Shown: positions 17,464 through 27,207 of the stretch, in pieces | How positions within the stretch are numbered: the stretch's first letter is position 1 | Layout of the letters: each line of letters starts with the position of its first letter | From: Pseudovibrio denitrificans JCM 12308 | GTDB taxonomy: Bacteria; Pseudomonadota; Alphaproteobacteria; Rhizobiales; Stappiaceae | Length of the DNA stretch: 64,000 bases | Direction: 5' to 3' | NCBI RefSeq assembly: GCF_001310815.1 | Contig: NZ_BAZK01000022.1 | Span: 1 to 64,000, forward strand | Notes under the pieces: generated by a model | Databases searched by the model: none | What the model saw: the letters and a program-made list of their open reading frames with translations, nothing else | Told to the model about the DNA's origin: nothing | Program-made: the position numbers and the translations under genes

Positions 17464-19469
17464 TCAAATCTGATCCTTCACCTGTTCAGGTGTGGTTGCT
17501 GGCAGGGAACATCCTTTTTCGGAGCAGATGAAGACGGTGGTTTCATCTGTGTTCCAGGATGAGTTTTCCAACTCTACAGGCTTGGATGATCCTGCTGGGA
17601 TGACATCCACATAGAGGGCAGGGTCAGCTTGTGAGTGCAGGGCCTGCATCATTGGATTCGAGTCCGAACCGGTTCCCAGAACAACAAGCGCTTTCTTGAA
17701 GCGAGTACGCGTATCAAGTGCTGTGAGTAGAGATGCTGTGCCGAAGATGTTGTTTGGAACATCCGCCGCAAATGCGTTCAAAGTTCCATCGGCGACATCA
17801 CGGGAAGATGCATCACCTGTCAGGATCCAATGCTCTGAGAAGGCGAGGGCGGCCACTGCATTGTAGTTTGGCGTTGCCTCATCATAAGCGTGATACGGAC
17901 GAAGGATGAGATCATCCGCATCCTTGTCTGTCATGTAGAAGCCGCCATTGGAGTGAGTGAAGCGCTCCTTCAGGATGCTCAGGAATTCTTCGGCCTGTCT
18001 CAGATAATTCTGCTTCTCGGAAGGATTCGGTTCCGATCTGTACAAGGCGAGCGCTGCTCTTGCGGCCCATGCGTAGTCAGAGGCGAAGCCGACTTCCAGT
18101 CGCTGGCCTTGTCGCCAGGAATGGCTGAGCTTTCCATCCACGAACATATGCTCTGTGATGAAGGCGAAAGCGGCCTTGGCAGAAGTGCGCATAGATTCAC
18201 GTGAAACAAGAGCATTTGCTTTTACCAGCGCACAGATGAGCATGGCGTTCCAGTCGGCCAACACCTTGTCGTCTTTGTGAGGTGGAATGCGTGTTGCTCT
18301 GTGTTCAAGCAGGATCGCTCTGCACGTTGCCAGAGCTTCCTCTTCAGCAGCGTTAAGCAGAGCAGGGGAGTGACGTCGGTTGAGGATGACCTTGCCTTCC
18401 CAGTTGCCATCGGGTGTGACGTCATAGGTGGTGATGAACAGATCGAAGTGTTCTGCTGGGAGGAGACTCTTCAGTTCGTCATAGCTCCAGACATAGTACT
18501 TGCCTTCAACGCCTTCGCTGTCTGCATCCATGGAAGAGGCAAAGCCACCTTCAGGCAACTTCATGTCCCGCTCAAGCCAATCGACCACTTCTTGGATTCG
18601 GATGTGAAACAGTTCGTCACCTGTTTCCTGATAGGCCCAGCTCAGATGCTCGATGAACTGTGCGTTGTCGTAGAGCATCTTTTCAAAATGAGGGACCAGC
18701 CAAATAGAGTCGACTGCGTAACGAGCCAGGCCACCTCCCACATGATCGTAGATGCCGCCCTGAGAAATAGCTGCTGTGGTTTTCAAAAACTGGTCACGCA
18801 TGAAGGTGTTCTTCTGCGCTTTGGAGGTTCTGAAGATGAGCTCCTGAACAGAGGCCTGAGGGAACTTTGGTGCGCCCTTCATGCCGCCTTCAACATCGTC
18901 TTGCATGTTGAAGAGTTGCTTGCCAGCAGCTGTGATCAGGAAGCTTGAAAGAGGGGAGGCTTCTGTTGGTGGTTTGTTGAGAGCCTGACTGATGGCCTGT
19001 CGGTTCTCTTCAATGGTGTCCCGATCAGCGATGAAGCTTTGAGAGATGGCAGTCAGAATATCCTTGAATGCAGGAGAGCCATGTCGTGCTTCTTTCGGGA
19101 AATAAGTGCCACCCCAGAATGGATCTCCTTCCGGAGTGAGGAACATGGTCAGCGGCCAACCACCCTGTTGACCAAGCATATGAAGAGCCTGCATATAGAT
19201 CTGGTCGATGTCAGGGCGTTCTTCACGGTCTACCTTGATGTTGACGAAATGCTCATTCATGAGAGCGGCTGTTGCTTCATCCTCAAAACTTTCATGAGCC
19301 ATCACATGGCACCAATGGCAGGCGGAGTAGCAACAGACAGCAGAATTGGCTTGTTTGTTTTTTGTGCTTCTTCCAGTGCTTCCTTGCTCCATTCCCACCA
19401 GTGGACAGGGTTGTTTTGGTGTTGAAGAAGGTAAGGGCTTGAAGCGTTCGTTAAGCGATTTCTGCTCAT
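17464..19469 (-). CDS. Thioredoxin-domain DUF255 protein (YyaL family), frameshifted
   Basis: About 668 aa after correction. From the ATG at 19469 it reads MSRNRLTNASSPYLLQHQNN, then PVHWWEWSKEALEEAQ, the family's N-terminal motif. A missing G near 19331 shifts the frame just before YSACHWCHVMAHESFED, the CxxC thioredoxin-like site. The remainder is an (alpha/alpha)6 glycosidase-like barrel (AP-KFPQASVQE, GGIYDHVGGGLARY, HFEKMLYDNA, DADSEGVEGKYYVW). The function of the family is not settled. It is divergent from mnmE. The frame before and the frame after the shift are both well conserved, so a sequence error is likely. Confidence 0.86.
18193..18208. other. parS-like site 2
   Basis: AGATTCACGTGAAACA, two mismatches from consensus, inside the DUF255 coding region. 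The central TCACGTGA palindrome is intact. Confidence 0.65.
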
Positions 19470-19567
19470 AAAGAGGTGATCCTGAGTTCAAGGTATTGCT
19501 TGGCGAATAGGGTAGGTTTAACGCAGTCACTGCGTGATAACATAGCGAATTAAGAACCGGACGTGGA

Positions 19568-20917
19568 ATGAATACACAACAGGAAACCATCTATGCAGTT
19601 TCTAGCGGCGCACTTCCTTCAGGTGTTGCTGTTATCCGTTTATCAGGTCCTCAGTCCGGGCCAATCCTGAGAAAGCTGATTAAGGGCAAATTCCCTGTTT
19701 CACGTGAATCATGCCTTAAGAAATTATGGGACCCTGTAGATGGTTCTGTTCTCGATCATGCGCTGATTTTGTGGTTCGAAGGACCGGGCAGTTTCACCGG
19801 TGAGGACACTGTTGAACTGCATTGTCATGGTGGCCGCGCTGTTGTGGCGGCGGTGCTGCGGGCGCTTTCTACTTTTGAAAAGACACGTCCCGCAGAGCAG
19901 GGTGAGTTCACGCGTCGGGCATTTCATAACAACAAGCTCGACCTGACCGAGGTTGAAGGCCTTGCTGATCTGATTGATGCAGAGACCGATGCGCAGCGTC
20001 GGCAGGCTCAGCGTCAGATGGATGGAGCACTTGGTGATCTCTATTCGCAGTGGCGCGAAACGCTGATCCGCAGCCGTGCGATGATTGAGGCTGAGCTCGA
20101 CTTCTCCGATGAAGATGACATTCCAGATTCCGTAGCTGATGAAATCTGGGTGGAGCTGGCGAAGCTTCGTGACCAGATTGTTGCCCACCTTTCTGATGCG
20201 CGGAGAGGGGAGCGTCTGCGCTCTGGTCTGCAGGTTGTTCTGCTTGGACCGCCTAATGCGGGCAAGTCCAGTTTGATGAATAAGCTTGCTCAACGTGATG
20301 TGGCGATCGTTACTCCTGAGGCTGGCACCACTCGTGATGTGCTGGAGGTGCATCTGGATCTGGGTGGTTATCCGGTCACGCTGATTGATACCGCGGGCAT
20401 TCGTGAGAGTGCTGGCATGATCGAGAAAGAGGGTATTCGCCGTGCTCTCGTTCATGCTGAAAAAGCTGATCTCATTCTCTGGACCCATGCTCCAAATGTG
20501 GAAGCAGAGGAGTTGCCAGAGAGCTTGCTTAAGAGTGGGGCGGAGATCTGGCGTCTCAACACCAAGAGTGATCTGGGTCCGATTGCTGATCATGACTCCT
20601 TCGAAACGACAGAAGAGATCAATGTCTCTGTTCGTGAAGAGGGTGGCATGAACACACTGCTATCAAGTCTCGAGTCGTTTGCGGAACGAAATATCGGGCT
20701 CATCGAAAACCCGCTCATCACCCGTGAACGTCATCGCTCTCATCTCACTCAGTGCGTGGAAGATCTGGATCGTGGCATTCAGGCAGAAGGTTTTCCGATT
20801 GAGCTGAGGGGAGAGGACCTGCGCCGAGCAGCAGATCAGCTGGGCCGCATTACAGGTCGAATCGACGTCGAGGACTTGCTGGATGTCATCTTCCGCGACT
20901 TCTGCGTAGGTAAATAA
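19568..20917 (+). CDS. mnmE: tRNA modification GTPase MnmE
   Basis: With MnmG, forms the cmnm5U34 modification at the wobble position of certain tRNAs. The N-terminal formyl-THF domain starts TIYAVSSGALPSGVAVIRLSG; the G domain has GPPNAGKSSLMN (P-loop), DTAGIRE (G3) and NTKSD (G4); the C-terminal end IFRDFCVGK supplies the family's Cys. Length 449 aa. A parS-like site lies within the gene at 19696. Confidence 0.95.
   Translation: MNTQQETIYAVSSGALPSGVAVIRLSGPQSGPILRKLIKGKFPVSRESCLKKLWDPVDGSVLDHALILWFEGPGSFTGEDTVELHCHGGRAVVAAVLRALSTFEKTRPAEQGEFTRRAFHNNKLDLTEVEGLADLIDAETDAQRRQAQRQMDGALGDLYSQWRETLIRSRAMIEAELDFSDEDDIPDSVADEIWVELAKLRDQIVAHLSDARRGERLRSGLQVVLLGPPNAGKSSLMNKLAQRDVAIVTPEAGTTRDVLEVHLDLGGYPVTLIDTAGIRESAGMIEKEGIRRALVHAEKADLILWTHAPNVEAEELPESLLKSGAEIWRLNTKSDLGPIADHDSFETTEEINVSVREEGGMNTLLSSLESFAERNIGLIENPLITRERHRSHLTQCVEDLDRGIQAEGFPIELRGEDLRRAADQLGRITGRIDVEDLLDVIFRDFCVGK
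19696..19711. other. parS site 3
   Basis: TGTTTCACGTGAATCA, one mismatch, within the mnmE coding region. Identical to site 1, including the T at position 14. Confidence 0.82.
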
Positions 20918-20934
20918 AAGATGTAGAATGCCCA

Positions 20935-20950
20935 TGTTTCACGTGAAACA
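20935..20950. other. parS site 4, perfect
   Basis: TGTTTCACGTGAAACA, an exact match to the palindromic ParB-binding consensus, in the mnmE-mnmG gap 2.8 kb upstream of parA. Confidence 0.95.
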
Positions 20951-21203
20951 TTTATTGGGAATCGTGAGTCAGTGGGGAAAAATACGTGAGTCCCGTGGAT
21001 AACTAATGTTGCGGCATTGGCGACTCACTGCGCTGTTTTCTTTGACCCAGCGCGTGACCTGTTGTATCAAGTCTCCAAGAAAATAGGTAGTTGCCCTTCT
21101 AATTCCCCCAAGTTTTATCTGCGGCCTTCATATGGTCCAGAGGCTCACAGAGAATGTGGCTTGTGCTTTCTCTGTATTTGGATGGGCGAAATGCAGGACC
21201 GAA

Positions 21204-23087
21204 ATGTCTGATAATTTTGATCTTGAGTTTGACGTTGTCGTAATTGGCGGCGGCCATGCAGGCTGTGAAGCTGCAGCCGCGGCTGCGCGCATGGGTGCTC
21301 ATACCGCGCTCATTACGCATCGCTTCGACACCATTGGTGTGATGTCTTGTAACCCGGCCATTGGCGGTTTGGGGAAGGGGCACCTGGTGCGTGAGATCGA
21401 TGCGCTGGATGGGCTGATGGGCCGCGTTGCTGATGCCTCTGGTATCCAGTTCCGCATGCTCAACCGTCGTAAGGGACCAGCTGTGCAGGGGCCGCGTTCT
21501 CAGGCAGACCGCAAGCTCTACCGCGAAGCGATGCAGGCTGAGATCAAGGCGATTGCTAATCTGGACGTGGTCGAAGGTGAGGCTGACAAGCTGATCCGCG
21601 AGGGCGATATCCTGAAAGGTGTTGTGCTTGGTGATGGCCGTCAGGTTTCAGCGAAGGCTGTTGTTATCACGACCGGTACGTTCCTGCGTGGTCTGATCCA
21701 TATTGGTGACAAGCAGATCCCGGCAGGTCGAGACGGGGAAGCGCCTGCGCTTGGACTGTCTGTGTCTCTGGAAGAGATTGGTTTACGTCTCGGTCGATTG
21801 AAGACCGGTACACCAGCTCGTCTGGATGGTCGCACGATCAACTGGGACATCCTGCAAGAGCAGCCAGGTGATGAAGAGCCTATTCCATTCTCCACGCTGA
21901 CTGATGAAATTCAGATCCGTCAGGTGCCATGCTACATCACACGGACTACGCCTGAGACGCACAAGATCATCCGCGACAACATCAAGCGCTCAGCGATGTA
22001 CTCCGGTGAGATCAAGGGCAGGGGTCCTCGGTATTGTCCGTCCATTGAAGATAAGATCGTTCGCTTTGGTGATCGTGATGGCCACCAGGTCTTCCTTGAG
22101 CCGGAAGGGCTGGATGATCCGACGGTCTATCCAAACGGGATTTCTACGTCTTTGCCGGAAGATGTGCAGATCGAGTTTCTGCGGACCATTCCGGGTCTGG
22201 AGAAGGTTGAGTACTTCAAGCCGGCTTATGCGATTGAGTATGACCACATTGATCCGACTGAGCTGACCAATACGCTTGAGGTGAAGAAACAGAAGGGCCT
22301 TTACCTCGCGGGTCAAATCAACGGTACAACGGGTTATGAAGAGGCTGGGGCACAAGGTCTGCTTGCCGGCCTTAACGCTGCCAGAACCGCTCAGGACGGC
22401 GCTCCGGTGACTGTTGGACGTGCTGACGGGTACATCGGTGTGATGGTGGATGATCTCATCACACGGGGCGTTTCTGAGCCGTATCGTATGTTCACATCCC
22501 GCGCGGAGTATCGTCTCACACTACGTGCAGACAATGCTGACCAGCGCCTCACACCGCTTGGTATTGAGTGGGGATGTATTGGCGATACTCGTCGAGTCGC
22601 TTTCGAAACGAAGATGGAAAAGCTGCGGAAAACAAAGGATTTGATGCAGTCCGTCAAAATTACACCCAACGAGGGTCGTAAAAAGGGGTTGCCGATAAAT
22701 CAGGATGGCGTGAAGCGCTCTGCCTTTGATTTGCTGGCATATCCAAACATCACTCTCAAAGACCTTATGGGCATCTTTGATGAGTTGAAGGATCTTGATC
22801 TCAAGGTTGCCGAGCAGGTTTCCATTGACGCGATGTACGCGGTTTATCTGGAGCGGCAGGCAGCTGACATTGAGGCTCTGAAACGGGACGAAGACCTGGT
22901 TATTCCTGAATGGATTGACTATACGGCTTTGACCGGACTTTCCAACGAAGTACGCCAGAAGCTTGAAGCTGTGCGTCCTTCTACCATTGGGCAGGCTTCG
23001 CGCATGGACGGGATTACTCCGGCTGCGCTGACTTTGCTGCTTGCGTATATTCGCCGCTCAGGCAAAAACATTGCTGGTGCTGTTTAG
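21204..23087 (+). CDS. mnmG: tRNA uridine-5-carboxymethylaminomethyl enzyme MnmG
   Basis: FAD-dependent partner of MnmE. The dinucleotide motif VVVIGGGHAGCEAAAAAARMG opens the protein, followed by MSCNPAIGGLGKGHL and GTFLRGLIHIG. The ATG at 21204 gives 627 aa; longer in-frame starts upstream add residues outside the family. It overlaps nothing but ends one base before the rsmG start, so mnmG-rsmG-parA-parB looks like one operon. Confidence 0.95.
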   Translation: MSDNFDLEFDVVVIGGGHAGCEAAAAAARMGAHTALITHRFDTIGVMSCNPAIGGLGKGHLVREIDALDGLMGRVADASGIQFRMLNRRKGPAVQGPRSQADRKLYREAMQAEIKAIANLDVVEGEADKLIREGDILKGVVLGDGRQVSAKAVVITTGTFLRGLIHIGDKQIPAGRDGEAPALGLSVSLEEIGLRLGRLKTGTPARLDGRTINWDILQEQPGDEEPIPFSTLTDEIQIRQVPCYITRTTPETHKIIRDNIKRSAMYSGEIKGRGPRYCPSIEDKIVRFGDRDGHQVFLEPEGLDDPTVYPNGISTSLPEDVQIEFLRTIPGLEKVEYFKPAYAIEYDHIDPTELTNTLEVKKQKGLYLAGQINGTTGYEEAGAQGLLAGLNAARTAQDGAPVTVGRADGYIGVMVDDLITRGVSEPYRMFTSRAEYRLTLRADNADQRLTPLGIEWGCIGDTRRVAFETKMEKLRKTKDLMQSVKITPNEGRKKGLPINQDGVKRSAFDLLAYPNITLKDLMGIFDELKDLDLKVAEQVSIDAMYAVYLERQAADIEALKRDEDLVIPEWIDYTALTGLSNEVRQKLEAVRPSTIGQASRMDGITPAALTLLLAYIRRSGKNIAGAV

Positions 23088-23088
23088 T

Positions 23089-23754
23089 ATGTCATTCGAA
23101 AAAAGGGCTGATTACAGCCAGATTACACCTGTCATGCGTATGTATGAGGATGCTTCACGTGAAACGTTTGAGCGTCTAAGTATCTATGTAGACCTTGTTC
23201 GCAAGTGGCAGCCAGCACAGAATCTGATCGCGCCTTCCACCATGAACGACATCTGGATGCGTCATGTAGCCGATTCTATCCAGATTCAGCGCAGTTTGCC
23301 GGATGCACGCTCCTGGATTGATTTCGGAAGTGGTGCAGGTTTCCCAGGTCTTGTGACAGCCATGCTGCTGAAGCAGGAAGGGGACGATGGCATCGTGCAT
23401 ATGGTTGAGAGCAACCAGCGCAAGGCTGCGTTCCTTCGCACTGTGGCGCGCGAAGCAGGCTGTAACGTCAAAGTTCATGCGGGTAGAATCGAAGCCGTTA
23501 CGAAAGGCTGGGAAGCTCCAATTGAGGGCGTTTCTGCTCGTGCTTTGGCTTCTTTGCAGGTTCTTTGCGGGTTTTCTTCGCAATTTGTGCAGCGTGGAGC
23601 GACGGCTGTTTTCCACAAAGGCCAAGATTTTCGCCGCGAAATTGAAGAAGCATCTGCCGACTGGTCAATTGATCTGGTAGAAAAAGTAAGTCTAGTAGAT
23701 CCGCTAAGTCGCGTTTTGGTCCTTACGAAAATTGACCCGAAAACCGCTAACTAG
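23089..23754 (+). CDS. rsmG: 16S rRNA (guanine-527-N7)-methyltransferase
   Basis: SAM-dependent methyltransferase of G527 in 16S rRNA. WIDFGSGAGFPGL is the SAM-binding motif and HMVESNQRKAAFLRTVARE gives motif II. Length 221 aa from the ATG at 23089, which begins one base after the mnmG stop. A parS-like site sits near its 5' end. Loss of RsmG gives low-level streptomycin resistance in other bacteria. Confidence 0.93.
   Translation: MSFEKRADYSQITPVMRMYEDASRETFERLSIYVDLVRKWQPAQNLIAPSTMNDIWMRHVADSIQIQRSLPDARSWIDFGSGAGFPGLVTAMLLKQEGDDGIVHMVESNQRKAAFLRTVAREAGCNVKVHAGRIEAVTKGWEAPIEGVSARALASLQVLCGFSSQFVQRGATAVFHKGQDFRREIEEASADWSIDLVEKVSLVDPLSRVLVLTKIDPKTAN
23151..23166. other. parS-like site 5
   Basis: TGCTTCACGTGAAACG, two mismatches, inside rsmG, 0.6 kb upstream of parA. 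The core TTCACGTGAA is intact. Confidence 0.7.
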
Positions 23755-23765
23755 GGTGCTGTCGG

Positions 23766-24593
23766 ATGAGCTTACTGCCGCAATCTCCTCGCGTCTTGAC
23801 TATCGCTAACCAGAAGGGTGGCGTAGGCAAAACGACAACAGCCATTAATCTTGGCACCGCACTTGCCGCGATTGGCGAGCGTGTCCTGATTATTGACCTT
23901 GATCCGCAGGGCAATGCCTCGACTGGTCTTGGTATTGATCGTGTCGATCGCGAGTATTCCACCTATGATGTTTTGAGCGGAGATTCCACGCTTGAGCAGA
24001 CTGTTCTTGAAACAGCTGTTCCGCGCTTATGGATCGCTCCATCAACGATGGATTTGCTTGGGGTAGAGCTGGAGATTTCATCCGCACCTGATCGTACATT
24101 CCGTCTTCGCAACGCGATTTCTGGTATGGCACAGGCTGCTGAAATGGGTAGAGCGCAGGGGTATTCCTACGTGTTGGTGGACTGTCCACCATCTCTAAAC
24201 CTGTTAACTATCAATGCCTTGGCAGCATCTCACAGCATTTTGGTGCCGTTGCAGTGCGAATTCTTTGCTCTGGAAGGTCTCAGCCAGCTGCTGAGCACTG
24301 TTGAGCAGGTGAAACAGTCTCTGAACCCAGAGCTGAGCATCCACGGTATTGTGCTGACCATGTATGACAGCCGTAACAACCTCTCCAGTCAGGTTGTGCA
24401 GGACGTGCGCGAAACCATGGGTGATGCGGTTTATGAAACTGTGATCCCACGGAACGTTCGCGTTTCTGAGGCTCCATCTTATGGTAAGCCAGCTTTGCTT
24501 TATGATTTGAAGTGTTCCGGTTCGCAGGCTTATTTACGACTCGCTTCCGAAATTATTCAGCGCGAGCGTGACATGCGGATGGCGGCTGCCTGA
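23766..24593 (+). CDS. parA: Chromosome partitioning ATPase ParA
   Basis: Walker-type ATPase that drives segregation of the parS-ParB complex. The deviant Walker A motif NQKGGVGKTTTAINLG has both signature lysines. LIIDLDPQGNASTGLG and DCPPSLNLLT follow. Length 275 aa. It begins 11 bases after rsmG, so translational coupling is likely. Confidence 0.96.
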   Translation: MSLLPQSPRVLTIANQKGGVGKTTTAINLGTALAAIGERVLIIDLDPQGNASTGLGIDRVDREYSTYDVLSGDSTLEQTVLETAVPRLWIAPSTMDLLGVELEISSAPDRTFRLRNAISGMAQAAEMGRAQGYSYVLVDCPPSLNLLTINALAASHSILVPLQCEFFALEGLSQLLSTVEQVKQSLNPELSIHGIVLTMYDSRNNLSSQVVQDVRETMGDAVYETVIPRNVRVSEAPSYGKPALLYDLKCSGSQAYLRLASEIIQRERDMRMAAA

Positions 24594-24700
24594 TCTGGCT
24601 GTCGCTTCTTAAAGACAAGAGTTTTGTTATTTGACCCGCAACCGTGCGGGAAGGGGCTGCCGACTCCGACGCTCCAAGAATGTGAATAGGTGGAATTGAA

Positions 24701-25600
24701 ATGGCGAAAACTGAGGAAGCAGGGCGAACCAATAAGCGACTAGGGCGCGGCCTTGCAACGCTGTTGGGTGACGTAAACTCAGAGCCAGTTGTCTCCACAC
24801 CAGAACGTAACCGTGATGTGCGCAAGGTGCCGATTGAGTACCTGCAGCCAAACCCACGTAACCCTCGGAAATCATTCGTAGAAGATGATCTCAATAACCT
24901 GACCGAATCCGTTCGTGAAAAGGGGATTGTGCAGCCAATTCTGGTGCGTCCTCGTCCGAACAAGCCAGGTCATTTTGAGATCATTGCTGGTGAACGTCGT
25001 TGGCGTGCTGCTCAGAAAGCTGGTCTCCATGAGGCGCCTGTTGTTATCCGTGAGGTGACTGATCAGGAAGCGCTTGAGCTCGCGATCATCGAAAACGTGC
25101 AGCGTGCGGACCTGAACCCGATCGAAGAAGCGCTGGGTTACGATCAGCTGATCGAAGAATTCTCTTACAGTCAGGTTGAGCTTTCCAAGGTTATCGGCAA
25201 GAGCCGCAGCCATGTGGCGAATACGCTGCGTCTGCTGAAACTGCCAAACTCAGTGAAGGATTATCTAGCTGAAGGCCTTCTCACCGCTGGTCATGCGCGT
25301 GCGCTGATCACCGCAGAAGATCCTGCTGCTTTGGCTGAGCTTATCGTGGAGAAGGGGCTCACTGTTCGTGATGCAGAACGCCTGGCTCAGAACCCGGATC
25401 TGTTCCAGAAGAAAGAAGCCGCTCCGAAGCCTGAAAAGGATGCGGATACACGGGCTCTGGAGAAGCGTCTGACAGACGGTTTGGGTCTTAAGGTGGCTAT
25501 CGCTCACAAGACCGAAAAGGGCACTGGTGAGCTTAAGATCAAGTACAAGAACGTTGAGCAGCTTGACGAAGTCTGTCGCTTGCTGGGCATTCAGAACTAA
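24701..25600 (+). CDS. parB: Chromosome partitioning protein ParB
   Basis: CTP-dependent clamp that loads at parS and spreads. The N-terminal CTPase/ParB domain has GERRWRAAQKAG and ENVQRADLNPIEEA. The helix-turn-helix that reads parS is in VELSKVIGKSRSHVANTLRLLKL. The C-terminal dimerisation domain ends the 299-aa protein. It is 107 bases downstream of parA and is followed by a terminator. It presumably binds the parS cluster at 17.4-23.2 kb. Confidence 0.96.
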   Translation: MAKTEEAGRTNKRLGRGLATLLGDVNSEPVVSTPERNRDVRKVPIEYLQPNPRNPRKSFVEDDLNNLTESVREKGIVQPILVRPRPNKPGHFEIIAGERRWRAAQKAGLHEAPVVIREVTDQEALELAIIENVQRADLNPIEEALGYDQLIEEFSYSQVELSKVIGKSRSHVANTLRLLKLPNSVKDYLAEGLLTAGHARALITAEDPAALAELIVEKGLTVRDAERLAQNPDLFQKKEAAPKPEKDADTRALEKRLTDGLGLKVAIAHKTEKGTGELKIKYKNVEQLDEVCRLLGIQN

Positions 25601-25623
25601 CTGATCTCATTTCCAGAATTAAC

Positions 25624-25659
25624 AAAAGGCCGCGTCTCTTAACTGAGGCTCGGCCTTTT
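25624..25659. terminator. Terminator after parB
   Basis: AAAAGGCCG (25624-25632) pairs with CGGCCTTTT (25651-25659); the loop is partly base-paired. It separates parB from a convergent membrane protein gene. Confidence 0.8.
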
Positions 25660-25724
25660 GGATTCGGATATGAAACTGAATTAGATTCGGAAGAGAAACA
25701 AACTACAAACAGCAGGAACCTGAC

Positions 25725-26081
25725 TTAGGCTGACAGCAGTTTCTGGATTCGTGCGCTGACTTCTGCTCTCTTCTTTTCTGCCATAGTACGGCGGCCGAAC
25801 ATCAGAGCGAGGCAGATGAAGTACCAGCGGAACACCCAATAGGCGAGGATGAGAAGACTTGGGAGGCCGATAACGAGGTTCACGGCAGAACCTGCGGTCG
25901 GGAAGTTCTCCATCATATAGCCGAGCACAAGCCCGAGGCTGATCAGTGGCGGGAAGATCCAGACCCACAGAGAGGCAGCTCCAAAGAGGGAAAGCTGAGG
26001 GCGGAGAAGGGCGAAGTTGATGGCCCAGAGTTCATGCTGGGTGAACTTCAGGGCGACCCATAGCACGTATGATTTAAGCAT
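25725..26081 (-). CDS. Small membrane protein of unknown function
   Basis: A 118-aa protein with two hydrophobic segments (FPPLISLGLVLGYMMEN and NLVIGLPSLLILAYWVFRWYF) and a basic C-terminal tail rich in Lys/Arg. I do not recognise the family. It follows holA on the same strand with a 78-base gap, so it may belong to the holA-lptE-leuS run. The composition is like its neighbours. Confidence 0.7.
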   Translation of the reverse strand: MLKSYVLWVALKFTQHELWAINFALLRPQLSLFGAASLWVWIFPPLISLGLVLGYMMENFPTAGSAVNLVIGLPSLLILAYWVFRWYFICLALMFGRRTMAEKKRAEVSARIQKLLSA

Positions 26082-26159
26082 GACGTTTTAGCCTGCGATT
26101 TCGCTTGGTGCGAATATTGTTGTTCTTAAGAGGAAGGTGGAAAGCCACCTTCCTGGTGT

Positions 26160-27200
26160 TTAGCGGCGTCGGTTTGAGGCCTTTGCAACCTGAGCAATTG
26201 CCAGCAGCGTGTGTGAGACGATTGCAGTTGAGAGGTTTGCATTAAAGCGTGCTTCTTTGACTGCGTCATTGAGACGGATCAGCGCGCGTTCAAGGAAATC
26301 CTCGTTCCAGATCTCAACCTGCCGGACAATCTTAGAGCGGCGCTTCCAGAAGATTGGTGGGCGGATGCCACCGATAACATCTTCTACAGCAATGCGTTGA
26401 TTGGCTTTTAGGCGGCATAGGTGCAGCATTTGGAAATGTCTGAGGGCTTGAGAGGCAATAACGCCGACGTCCATCCCTGAGGCTGACAGGCGCTCCAGGC
26501 CATGGTCCAGCGTGACGGTGTCACCCAAAGCGGCAGCATCGATCAACTCATCCATGGCGAATGCGGAGGCATCACCGATGATCTCTTCGACATGGTGGAC
26601 CTCAATGCGATTGTCATTCATCGCGTAGAGGCAGAGCTTTTTGAGCTCACCGCGGCTGGCAATGCGGTCTGCGCCCAACAAAGTGTGAAGCGCCATACGG
26701 GCTTCCTTGCTGATTTGCAGGCCCGCTGAGAGGGTTTCTTCATCAATCAGACGATCTACATCGCGCGCAGTGTCTGCGAAGCAGGGGATCGCCACAGCGG
26801 TTTTGCTGGCTTCGATCTTCTTGCGCAGGCCTGAGGTCTTTTTCAAGTCTCCGGCTTCGATGACGATGAAGGCCGTAAAGTCGTTGTTTTTCAGAAGAGG
26901 TTCGACTGCAGGAAGCACGCTCTTGGTGCCGTTTTCACGCACCCAGATTGTCCGCCGGCCACCAAAGAGAGGAATGGTGAGGGCTTCGTCTACAAGGCGA
27001 CTGGGGTCTGCAGCGATGTCAGCAGCGTCGAGTTTAACTTGTGAGAATGGATCATCATTCTCAGCTGCTGCTTTTGAGATGAGGGCTTGTGCCCGCTCGT
27101 TCACCAACCCGGTGTCTGGTCCATAAACAAGGATGAGGTTTACAGAGTCTGGCGGGTTGGCGATGTACCGGTCAATTTCAGCAGCTTTGAGGGCTACCAT
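26160..27200 (-). CDS. holA: DNA polymerase III delta subunit
   Basis: Clamp-loader subunit that opens the beta sliding clamp. The 346-aa protein begins with the ATPase-like fold (LILVYGPDTGLVNERAQALI) but has no intact Walker A, as is normal for delta. Internal motifs LDAADIAADPSRLVDE and KTSGLRKKIEA fit the family. It sits 7 bases after lptE, forming the leuS-lptE-holA group found across alphaproteobacteria. Confidence 0.92.
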   Translation of the reverse strand: MVALKAAEIDRYIANPPDSVNLILVYGPDTGLVNERAQALISKAAAENDDPFSQVKLDAADIAADPSRLVDEALTIPLFGGRRTIWVRENGTKSVLPAVEPLLKNNDFTAFIVIEAGDLKKTSGLRKKIEASKTAVAIPCFADTARDVDRLIDEETLSAGLQISKEARMALHTLLGADRIASRGELKKLCLYAMNDNRIEVHHVEEIIGDASAFAMDELIDAAALGDTVTLDHGLERLSASGMDVGVIASQALRHFQMLHLCRLKANQRIAVEDVIGGIRPPIFWKRRSKIVRQVEIWNEDFLERALIRLNDAVKEARFNANLSTAIVSHTLLAIAQVAKASNRRR

Positions 27201-27207
27201 AGTGGTC

